Below are positions 12,501 through 20,700 of a stretch of DNA of 64,000 nt, piece by piece (within the stretch, counting starts at the first letter, position 1; the number at the start of each line of letters is the position of its first letter). The translations under genes and the position numbers were made by a program. The DNA lies in NCBI GenBank assembly GCA_008921705.1, contig VFFE01007488.1, positions 1,426,970 to 1,490,969 of the forward strand, written 5' to 3'. The DNA is from Burhinus oedicnemus. Its lineage: Eukaryota; Chordata; Aves; Charadriiformes; Burhinidae. The notes beneath the pieces are model-generated. The model searched no databases, had not been told where the DNA came from, and saw only the letters and a program-made list of their open reading frames with translations.

Positions 12501-14600
12501 CTGTCAAATATAGACACTGGTTAATGCTGTCTTTAATTAGCATTGAAGTGTGCCTCATATTAGCATGAATGAGAGCTATGCCTTGTAGAGGGAGAGGCAC
12601 AGAAGATGGCCAGATGGAAACTGTAAATGCGCGTCCAGCAGTGGAAGAACCATCTCACTGCTTTTAAGATGCTTGAACAATCAAATACCATTGGCTTGAC
12701 TGTAGTGTGTGGATCCTAGTGTAGGATGGGAGAAAGGAGCAAAGGTTCTCTGGTCAAAGGAAGGATATTATTGCCTTATATTGGTAAATTAGTCACCTCA
12801 TGTTGTAAGAACACGATAGACTTGAATTTTAGCTTTACCTTGAAGGAGCAGGGACGAACGCAAATTGTTAATAGAGGAGTTTCACAGTCTTTGTTCTTTT
12901 TTCTGCATTAAGTATACCAGTTTAGCCAATCAGAGCAACTTTATCCAGGTGATGTCTCAGCAGACTTTCTGTGGTCCCACAGCACCAGCAGTCCTGCCCA
13001 TGGTGTCAAACTGGCTGTGCTGGAGAGCACCCGCAGCAGCTCTGTGCCATGAACTTACTGCTCTACAGTTGTCACAGAGATTTTGTCTACCTGAGGGCTG
13101 CTGTCTGCCTTTTTGTAAGAGCCAGTGCAGCCTTCTGAGCATGCAGCAGTCATCTACCCTATCTATCTCACGGGTTCCAGTTTAAAGCCACCCTTCAATG
13201 GAGATAAAGCAGCCATTCAATGGGAGCAGAGTTTGAATAGAGCTAAATACTCTCTGCCACTGCCATCCTCACAACACCTCTTACTTTTTAGATAAAATTG
13301 GTTGAAAAATTTTATTCAAACTATTTTACATGACATTTAAAAGTAAACAAAACAGTTTGAATTTAAAGCGGAAACAAAACAAGGAATGTAAACTGAAACT
13401 TAACCTACTTTCCTCGTAGACCTTGTCACTGAAAATGAAAAGAAAAAGTAATTAAGTTATATTTTCCCATGAAAAAGCATTTTCTGACAAAACCTCATTC
13501 TTTAGAGAAAATGTTTTTTCACCTAACATTTTTGATCAGCTGAAGTTTCCAAATAAAAAGCAAACTATATGGACTTACAGTTTATTGTTTACTGCCCAGT
13601 AATATATACTTCAAATGAAAAGTAAAAGCAACTTGCATCATGTAGAGTAGAGGGATGGAAGAAAAACCACAAGGAACCGACAGGCACAGGTTGAAGAATA
13701 ATTCATCATTCAGCAACATAAGCTGACAGATTTGCTCTGTAGCTTACTAGCATCCAAAACCTTTCGTATCTCCATTTTCACCCACAGTCTTTCATTCTGG
13801 GTGTTGCAAATCAGTACTGTAAAAATATTAGTCTGCCTATTTTGAAATATTTGTTGCTAGAAATCAGTGTTCCTGGTACTTGTGAGAGACTTGGAAGGTC
13901 ACAGAGTGATTTCATGGTCCCCCATGAGTCATGGTACAGTCACAGAGGTGTTTTACAAATTTAAATCAATAAGGTTATGTTTCACTATAGAGGGGTAATC
14001 AAAAAAGGTCGTAACCCTGAAAAAGAGCACCATTTATTAATACAGTTGTTCCTTAAGTCAACAAATACTTCTTTTTTATTTTCTGTAGTTATACAGTTAA
14101 AAGCATCGTGATCTATTTCAATATTAAAATTAATTTTCATTAGGTTATTATATACATGACTATCATTGGCTTGGAATAACGGAGGGAAACTTTTTGCCTG
14201 CTCCTCTCCAAAACATAGGCTCCTGTGTACCACCAGGACTAAAGGGACAACACATATACAATGCAAACTCAGGAGCAGAAGATAAAAAATACTGTGGCTA
14301 GCTGTGTCTTCTCAGAAATTCAGAGCAGTGCAAAAGAATCTCCAGGCAACTATTTTGTTAAAAGAGCAAACCCTGAAGCTGTTTCTGCATGTAAGGCTGA
14401 AATGTCACATCTGTTGTTCATTGATTAGCAGCCAAAGAAAGACGCAGAACTCTCTCTTTTTCCTTTTCAAGCCCTTCCATATAACGGTTTCTCACCTACC
14501 ATATGAATGGTTTATATCTTATAAGCTCTCTCACAGAGTCCTTTATTAATATTCATCTTAGAACAGAGTATGGAACGAGATGGAAGGAGGAGAAAAATGA
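9516..14600. other. Unique non-coding stretch, no gene seen
   Basis: About 5.1 kb without a recognised gene or mobile element. Frames of up to 106 codons (11321-11641 minus, 12865-13185 plus) overlap frames on the opposite strand and show no domain. Positions 12000-12060 and 13300-13560 are markedly AT-rich. I see no structure beyond this. Confidence 0.65.
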
Positions 14601-14719
14601 GGAGAAGGAGAAGGAGAAGGAGAAGGAGAAGGAGAAGGAGAAGGAGAAGGAGAAGGAGAAGGAGAAGGAGAAGGAGAAGGAGAAGGAGAAGGAGAAGGAG
14701 AAGGAGAAGGAGGAGAAGG
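14601..14719 (+). repeat. GGAGAA hexanucleotide microsatellite, about 20 copies
   Basis: About 119 bases of (GGAGAA)n run without interruption, with a small irregularity (GGAGGAGAAGG) at the right end. All plus-strand bases are purines. In the three plus frames it gives Lys-Glu type repeats and on the minus strand a Leu run, so the two long frames crossing it (14503-14733 plus, 14512-14796 minus) are products of the repeat. It lies outside any recognised gene. Confidence 0.97.
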
Positions 14720-15049
14720 TAGTGAAAGGCTAATATCGAACTAAGAGCTCCAAAACAGCTTAATCTCTCAGAAACAGCACACAAGAAGTGGTCCAAAAAA
14801 GATGGATCTACTTCATGATGGCAGGTGGAAGAGAAAGGTGAGCAAAAGGTTGCTCTGTGTTCAATATAGCAAAATGGGAGAGCTGAGATTTGCTTAAAAA
14901 CCCACAGTTGTTTTAGAAATAGCTACCTGCTGAAGAAGGTTGACCCCTAGGAAGCATGAGGCTTCTGAGAGATCAGCTACATGTAAATAAAAAGAGTAAT
15001 ACTTCTGAAGTGTTCACAACAGAGTTGAGACTGAGTCAGATGTAGCGTT
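14720..15049. other. Short unassigned stretch upstream of the gypsy relic
   Basis: I recognise nothing here. If the Ty3/gypsy relic downstream was once full length, its gag would have begun in or before this stretch, but no LTR or primer-binding site can be seen. Confidence 0.5.
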
Positions 15050-15379
15050 TTGGAGGCATGTGCTATCCTTGCTTTGAGACAAGACTACAGTGGCTATCAG
15101 AGGCCTCAGGCTAGAAGATCTCAACATGAAGCTAGAAAAATTGTTTGTGTTTTACCTAACTGCACAAAAGAACCAGACCGGACTTCAGAATATGAAAACG
15201 AAAATGAACAAAATGTTTTTGCAAACCATGGGTCCATAACAACATGCAGATGTGAAGAAAAAGGAAAACACAGGAAAAATACTCCACAAAATTCTCATAG
15301 AGTGAGTTTGGGAGAAGTCATACAAATCAGTGCGAATGATGTGAAAAAACCCATAAATTTAAGCATTGTTTTGTGCTAA
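15050..15379 (+). pseudogene. Open frame, possible Gag nucleocapsid trace of the gypsy relic
   Basis: A 109-codon frame with a basic, Glu- and Asn-rich product. At codons near 64-78 it has 'TTCRCEEKGKHRKN', which could be the decayed remains of a CCHC zinc knuckle (C..C...GH....C) with one spacer lost. In Ty3/gypsy elements a knuckle lies upstream of protease, and this frame is on the same strand and at about the expected distance from the pol fragments at 15.8 kb. There is also a vague likeness to a broken C2H2 finger ('SHRVSLGE'). Neither assignment is firm, and chance is possible. Confidence 0.25.
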
Positions 15380-15659
15380 GACAGAGCTGCTATATTTCCA
15401 TAAAGCAGAACCTTTTTGGAAAAAATAACCTGTGCCTACAAAAATACACATACCTTCAATGTAAGAATCTCTTTCACTGGTCTGTACAAGAGACAGCTGC
15501 CTCTTAACACAAGAATGTTGTCTTGATCAGAAATCAATTTCTCACTACTCTTGATCTAGAGAGACGTAAAATTCCTGAACTAGATAGGGAAGGCTATATC
15601 CAAAGCTTCAAAAAACTGTTTGAAAATAAATGAGCAGGCACATGTAAATTCTATTCCAT

Positions 15660-15801
15660 AGATGAGGAAATTGTGCTTTTTCACTGTGAGCTTGATGTAA
15701 ACAGCAGCTTTAGCAGATACACTTTATAACTGCTGTCACAAATGGAGTACCTACTCTTGTCCTGCAAACATCTCCGACCTACTGACTGTTGATGGAGTAC
15801 A
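15660..15801 (+). pseudogene. Possible protease remnant of the gypsy relic
   Basis: Near 15680-15710 one frame reads 'ELDVNSSFS'. It sits where a retroelement aspartic protease would have its D-T/S-G-A-S active-site loop. About 100 bases downstream (15802-15834) is 'FLGRTAAHKLG', which resembles the 'LLGR.A...LG' motif closing many Ty3/gypsy proteases. The spacing is shorter than usual, the Gly of the active-site triad is missing and stops intervene. The assignment depends on the much clearer reverse transcriptase that follows. Confidence 0.3.
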
Positions 15802-16091
15802 TTCCTTGGAAGGACAGCAGCTCATAAGCTGGGAGATTGTTTTCCAGATGCTTTTCATGTTGTCAAAGAAAGCCAACAAAAACATAAAGTAAGAACAACT
15901 GAATCAGTTGTCCTATCATAGATGTTCCTAGAAATCTCTCTCTGGAACTGAAATGAAAACTTGGAAGACTTATTTTGGCCAAGGTAGATACAATGGAAAC
16001 TATCAGAGAGCTTCCAAAATTCATTTATTCCACAGTAATTATGAAAAAGAAAGATGAGTACTTCCCTGTGGCTGGCAGTCTGAGCAACTAA
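15802..16091 (+). pseudogene. Ty3/gypsy reverse transcriptase, N-terminal remnant
   Basis: Two overlapping frames share this stretch. The first (15802-15921) has 'KLGDCFPDAFHVVK', matching the 'GLG.(F/L)PG.(F/Y)HI' entry to RT in Ty3/gypsy Pol, and ends in TAG. The second (15912-16091) continues with 'VPRNLSLELK', then a stop. It resumes with 'KVDTMETIRELP' and 'STVIMKKKDEYFPV', which correspond to the 'LD.ME..GVI' helix and the 'SMVVVKKKDG' strand of RT. The order and spacing match the family. It encodes only the finger region and has at least one frameshift and two stops. Confidence 0.75.
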
Positions 16092-16185
16092 CAAAGCATG
16101 TAAAAATGGAAAAGAAATCCCTAGCCAGGGAACGGTTTCTGGGGATCATTGAATGCTTCAGCTGTGTTCTGATGGGGTCCTCTAG

Positions 16186-16302
16186 GAAAAAAAAAGCTCA
16201 TATCTGTGCAATTTTAATGCACCATTTAGAAGGCCTCAGTTTATCATGTTATTTGGAAAATGCTTTCTAAAATCTCAAGTGTTTCCCACAAGTACAAAAT
16301 AA
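16186..16302 (+). pseudogene. Ty3/gypsy reverse transcriptase, palm fragment
   Basis: A short frame reads 'SSYLCNFNAPFRRPQFIMLF', then 'GKCFLKSQVFP'. This parallels the 'SSYLTTFNTPFGRYR(F/W)LR(M/L)PFG..SAPEVFQ' block of Ty3/gypsy RT, which precedes the catalytic (Y/V)(x)DD strand. Just upstream, in another frame (about 16150-16185), 'NASAVF.WGPL' matches 'DASSGFWQIPL'. The frame ends at TAA (16300-16302), and I could not find the following DD box, so the active site seems to be lost or scrambled. Confidence 0.8.
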
Positions 16303-16390
16303 ATGACATGAAACCATGAGGAGAAGATGAAGAGAAAAAGAATAGAATGTTGCAATCATAGACTCTGGTAAGCTCCTGGAAGGGATTTAA

Positions 16391-16513
16391 ATTAGGAGGT
16401 TGAAACGCAGAAGGCAAAAATGTGAGTTCAAGGTTAAAGAAATAACCAATGTAGGAAAATGTAACAGGGAAATAAAAGACTTAGCAGAGGATACAAACGG
16501 GTGTGATTACTAA
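16391..16513 (+). pseudogene. Ty3/gypsy reverse transcriptase, palm/thumb fragment
   Basis: The frame contains 'RRLKRRRQKCEFKVKEITNV', which matches the 'LKLN..KCEF.VKEITYLG' motif following the catalytic strand in Ty3/gypsy RT. It runs on as 'GKCNREIKDLAEDTNG' and ends in TAA at 16511-16513. The Tyr-Leu of the family motif reads Asn-Val here. It lies about 90 bases after the previous RT piece, where about 45 codons would be expected, so a small deletion is likely. Confidence 0.75.
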
Positions 16514-16579
16514 AATGTCCCCATACATACATGAAGAAGACATACAGAAACTTAAAGAAAGGCATATTTTTGGGGGGAG

Positions 16580-17032
16580 TTTATATTCAAACAGCTTTAA
16601 ACCATTTAAACTGCTATCTGAAGGTCTTTAGTGTGTAAAAATGCATAATGGGCATGGAGTGGTAATCACAACAGGGACTTCCTGAATCTCAAACAGTTGA
16701 TAAAGAAGGAACCTGTCCTCAGAGTGTATAATAATAAGCACCAAACAAAGCTGGCAGTTGATGCTTCTAAGCAAGGCCTTGGGGCAACACTTTTAACAAG
16801 GAGTGGTGATCACTGGAGACTCATGGCATATGCTTCTGGAGACCTAACTGGAACAGCATGTCAGCATGCACAAAAGGAATCGGACGCTCTGTCTTTAGTC
16901 CATGCATGCAAACAATATTCATTGTTTTTATATGGAACACCAGTGCTAGCAGGAACTGATCACAAGTCATTAGTGGCAATTGCTGAAAAGGGCTTTGCAG
17001 GCAGATCTCCTAGATTGCAAAGTCTGGTATGA
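16580..17032 (+). pseudogene. Ty3/gypsy RT connection and RNase H, main remnant
   Basis: One frame covers the RT thumb/connection and most of RNase H. The first part (16580-16648) has four in-frame stops but still reads as the 'F(I)P.(L)...(I)..A(P)LR.L' helix. From 16649 it is open for 127 codons: 'WAWSGNHNRDFLNLKQLI', then 'KKEPVLRVYNN' and RNase H proper. Three RNase H catalytic positions are kept: Asp in 'AVDASKQGLGA', Glu in 'AQKESDAL' and Asp in 'GTDHKSL'. The frame ends at TGA (17030-17032) inside 'PRLQ..'; a frameshift near 17021-17027 moves the rest to another frame. This is the least damaged part of the relic. Confidence 0.88.
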
Positions 17033-17219
17033 TTTACAGCTCAAATATAAATCTGGAAAAGACTTACATAGAGCAGATATTCTGTCCAGAGCTTTCAACA
17101 GAACTGAAGTAGTACAGACACAGAGTCTCATGTGCATGCAAAAATTGTTGAGAAATTTTTTTCTTCTCAGACAGGATGTCACTGTGGAGACCTGTCACTG
17201 TAGAAAGCTAAAATACTAG
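17025..17219 (+). pseudogene. RNase H C-terminal end and tether remnant
   Basis: This continues the RNase H in a shifted frame, with 'WYDLQLKYKSGKDLHRADIL' and then 'SRAF'. It corresponds to the final strand and helix of Ty3/gypsy RNase H and keeps the fourth catalytic Asp (17076-17078, in 'RADILSR'). The downstream part to TAG at 17217-17219 would be the variable tether to integrase and is not recognisable. Homology begins at about 17025; the open frame upstream of that, from 16980, is in the wrong phase. Confidence 0.85.
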
Positions 17220-17226
17220 ATAAAAC

Positions 17227-17439
17227 ATGGCAGAAGGTAATACAAGCTATGAGTCTGACGAACTGGACGGCACTTACTGGTCCTTAAACAATTTTGAAAG
17301 CATATTTTATGTAATACAGAGTGTATTTTCTGGGCATGCTAAACTGCTTCCCAAAAGTTTCAGTCCAGTGCTGGTAAACAGAATGCATGCACGACATCTG
17401 CATGCTAAGAAAATGCAAAATGTATTATATTACATTTAG
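17227..17439 (+). pseudogene. Integrase N-terminal (zinc-binding) domain remnant of the gypsy relic
   Basis: A 70-codon frame whose second half is a clear integrase entry: 'FSGHAKLLPKSFSP' (family 'F.G.RL(I/V)(I/V)PKSLR'), then 'RMHARHLHAKKMQNVLYY' (family 'RIHEGHLGI.KC..RA...(V/L)YWPG'). The zinc-ligand pair H..H is kept (17386 and 17395), with an additional His at 17401. 'YWP' reads 'YYI' and the frame stops at TAG. The paired C..C ligands should follow; a fragment with one Cys lies near 17455-17465 in another frame. The first half ('ELDGTYWSLNNFESIFYV') matches the usual 'PYW..R.EL....GL(L/V)'. Confidence 0.82.
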
Positions 17440-17541
17440 AAATATTAACTACGGATCAGTGTGGGCAAAATAGCCAAAACATGAAAAAGACAGTTAATTT
17501 CAGAAATGTTGGTAAATTTAATAAAACAACAATGATGGTAA

Positions 17542-17763
17542 TTCCAGAAAATTAAGATTCATGCTCCACAGCTGAAAGAACACATTACTTCTGATTCAGG
17601 ATATCCACAATCTGTTGGCAGTGTGGGAAGACCGCTTAAACAGTTTGTTAAGTTCTACTCATATCCCATTTCAGAATTGTTTAATTCCAGGGCAGTGCTC
17701 TGGATACTGAAGCATGCTCACCAGCAAACTTGGATTAAGACTGTCCAACGGTGTAGTCAATGA
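17542..17763 (+). pseudogene. Integrase core C-terminal end of the gypsy relic
   Basis: A 73-codon frame without a useful start reads 'LKEHITSDSGYPQSVGSVGR', then 'PLKQFVKFYSYPISELFNSR'. It matches the end of the retroelement integrase core, '(H/Y)(I/V)TSSP.YPQSNG.AER.(V)Q..K', and the following 'DP..ALL.YR' helix. The catalytic Glu of the D,D-35-E triad would be at 17626-17628, and GGA (Gly) is there instead. Only about 100 bases separate this from the zinc domain, so most of the core, including both catalytic Asp residues, is missing. Confidence 0.8.
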
Positions 17764-20700
17764 TGTAAAAGTGAGGGATGCATAACTGCTGTGAAAAAAT
17801 CAAATAGAGAATGCATTGTATTAATGAATGGCAGGAACGAAATCTTTGCAATCCAAGACAGCTAGACTGCATTTAATGGAAATATATTTAATGACACAAA
17901 AGACTGCTGTCATGAGGAGTTGTTCCTCTCTCTGATGAGGCAATTACTGAGCAAGCACGGATCTGCTGGACAAAGAGGAGGCATTGCACCTTCTTCCCTT
18001 GGTGGGAAGAGATGGATGCAAAATCTTAAAAGCAAGTAAAAAGGAGCCCATGAGCCAGATAGCATCAATGGAATGGATCTGACAGAGACACAGAGAGGGT
18101 AAAACCATGGAAAGTCTCAAAAAGGCATGAACTAAAGGAGACCAGCGCAGATACTGTGGATGTATGTGTTGTACTTTAAGTAGTCACTCTCTTTATCTTT
18201 CCTTTGGAAGGGAGAAAAAATGAAGGTAACTGATCCTTGACAAGTTTGGAGTGTAACATGCCCTGGGGGGCTGTGATTGGGAGTAGCAGTTGCTACCTGC
18301 CTACAAGCTTGAGAGAGAAAGTGAAAGAGGCAGAGACAGACCCATTTAATAGTCTTAGGAAAGACCCATCTGACACAGAACGGCTATATACATACTGCTA
18401 TAATTATGCCCGTTAATCTGCAATGAGATTATTAATAGTAGGAAGAACTAACACTAGTAATGTGCTTTTCAGGTTTACATTGGGCAGAAGGGTATCGAAA
18501 CAACATTGATCTTCTTCGTGGCAGAAGATAAAAAGCCTCCCTGGACTTCAGCTGATGTGTGATCGGGAAATCTTGAGCGAGCAGATTTGCAAAAAATGGA
18601 CTTGATGTTCTGAGAGAAGAGAGAGGGCATAGAACAAAGAGATCAAAATTTACTTCAAGAAAGGGTACTTTGGAGGGGAACTGAGAGAAATGGTGGGGAT
18701 TTTTATGTCAATCTGTGCTGGGCTGAAATCCAGCAAAGTTAAACTCCAGGTCCTTGAGAAATGGCAAGGACATAACTAAAAGAAACTCGAGTGGCCTTTT
18801 GTGTTTTGGAGCAACTGTTGTGAGGTGGGAAGGCATTAGTAATCTGTCCCCATAGCTTTCTTTTTATCTTTGGGAAACTTGTAGAAGGCAGCAGTCTGGA
18901 TGCATCTCTAGAGACAGCTTAACTTTCACAATGAACAGTTTAACAGAAGTGACAGCTTAGGTAAAATAGTGGGGGAAAATAAACCCAGAAAGGAAAGTGT
19001 CTGCATTTTGTGGGCGGGAAAGAGCACAGAATTTTCCCTGTGTCTCTGAATGTCTCTTTCAGCCATGAAACGCCTGCAGTCGGTGTTTTGCCTTCAAATC
19101 AATGGATTTTTCTCTTTTGTCAGGCAGGTTTTAACCTCCCTGTTTTAGTGGCATTGCTTCTGATTTACAGAGATGTAGGAAGACAGAGGAGGCACTTTCC
19201 TGACTTGCTCCTGATTGATAATGTAGAAAAGCACGCTATATCATGGCCACCAAACAGAAGAAGAATTTTTTAGTAATATTGCTTTTTCTCTAAATTACAG
19301 CAAATAAGAATGGCCACAGCTTTTCATATAGGAATTGCACATTTATTTATTCAATTTTTTTTAAAGTAGATATTTTATGCCTTGGGGTGCAATTTGTAAT
19401 TTCTAATCAGGGAAAGAAAAAATAAGAGAACTTATTAAGAGTTGCTTGTCAGAGCTAAGAAAACTTTTCATATGGTGATGATATAGCAGTTCTGGGAAAC
19501 ATTCAGTAACTCAACAGAAATCCTGGACTGTTGTGCATGAAGCTTTGTGTATGAGCGATTTAGTGTGTGTCTGCATATACGTATATGGATGTGTGTCTGT
19601 GTGCCTGTTTATTTTGCTTTACCTATATTACTCTTCTGTTTTGTATAATTAAATGGAAGTAGCACACCCTATGTGGTATTTCCTGATAACAACTACAAAC
19701 AAGGTAGGCAAATTTCAGGGCTATTGTGTTGCAAGAGATGGGTTAATTTCCATTTCTTTCTGCCATAATTTTCAGATTCTTCATGTGTTTTAATGGCATC
19801 CTACCCTTTAAAAATAGTTTCACCTACATGAAATGCTAGATTAAGCTTCAGTGCTTCCAGTCATGCTCCTTGGACCAAAGTGCATCTCGTCATCATAATG
19901 AAATACTTTGCATGCCTTTTTCCAGGAGAGGGAAGTGGACAAATCTGTTCCTCGCACACAAAAATACTAATATTTCTTGTTCCAATACTAGGATCTCTGA
20001 AAAGCAAATCCTACTGTGAAAAATAGCACAGTGATAAAATGGTTCGTCGTCTCTTAATTTTTCAGCCCAAACAAGGTACAAAGGTGCCACAAAACAAAGA
20101 GAAGATGGCAACATACACCTCCATGCTCTTTTCTTCTGAATGTGCCAGACAAACCTTGCAACTCTCATCTACAATTCAAGAAGGAGATATTCCGGTCCCC
20201 ACCTGAAAATTAAAAAAGCATAATCCGGTGATGGAAGGAGAGCAGAAGCACACCTGTGTCCTTGCTGCTAAAAGATACATGAAAAGGCTGTATTTAGCAT
20301 CTTCCTGCTTCCTGTGATGTACCTTGCAGGCTCTAAACAGTAATTTCGGAAGAGTAAAGCAGAAGCCTTCCTTGGTGTCTTTATGTGTGTCTTTCTCCTG
20401 TCCACAGAGCAGCTCTCCGCATGCTAACTAATGCCACGAAGGAGGTGGGGGCTCTGTAAAGATCGTTCTGGTTTCTATTGTTCTGCGTAGTCACAGGAAA
20501 ATGAACACAGCCTCTCAAAAAGTTCCCTCCCACGGGAAGATACTCAAGGAGAGAAAATTGCTATGAATTTGCCCTCTACTTCAGACACTTACTTGCTCAC
20601 ACAGTTCTGAAGTTGTCAAATGTATTTATACATATAAAATAGCAAATGTTTGATAGTGCCTTTTGTCCCCTGGGACAAGATCATCTGCATATTGCCGACG

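Larger units (their letters stand above)
15802..17763 (+). mobile_element. Decayed Ty3/gypsy-type pol relic (RT, RNase H, integrase)
   Basis: Fragments of a Ty3/gypsy Pol polyprotein follow one another on the plus strand in the correct order: start of reverse transcriptase (15802-16091), RT fingers/palm (16186-16302), RT palm/thumb (16391-16513), connection and RNase H (16580-17099), integrase zinc domain (17227-17439), and end of the integrase core (17542-17763). Frames change at least six times and many stops are present, so no protein can be made. Ty3/gypsy rather than retrovirus is favoured by the RNase H motifs 'TDHKSL' and 'YKSGKDLHRADILSR' and by the RT-RNase H-integrase order. The nearest look-alikes I know are Mag/SURL- or K02A2.6-like elements; that subfamily is inference. 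No LTRs were found. Confidence 0.85.

Noticed and set aside
13985..14266. Minus-strand 93-codon frame ending in 'FLITPL', with a plus-strand edge GGGGTAATCAAAAAAGGTCG reminiscent of some mariner transposon ends
   Set aside because: No matching inverted terminal repeat or transposase motif could be found.
14503..14796. Lys-Glu repeat protein (plus) and poly-Leu protein (minus)
   Set aside because: Both frames are translations of the GGAGAA microsatellite, with no start context or flanking coding sequence.
15225..15480. Decayed C2H2 zinc-finger gene ('SHRVSLGE', a C..C pair)
   Set aside because: The finger spacing does not repeat and the location fits better with a retroelement nucleocapsid trace; neither is strong.
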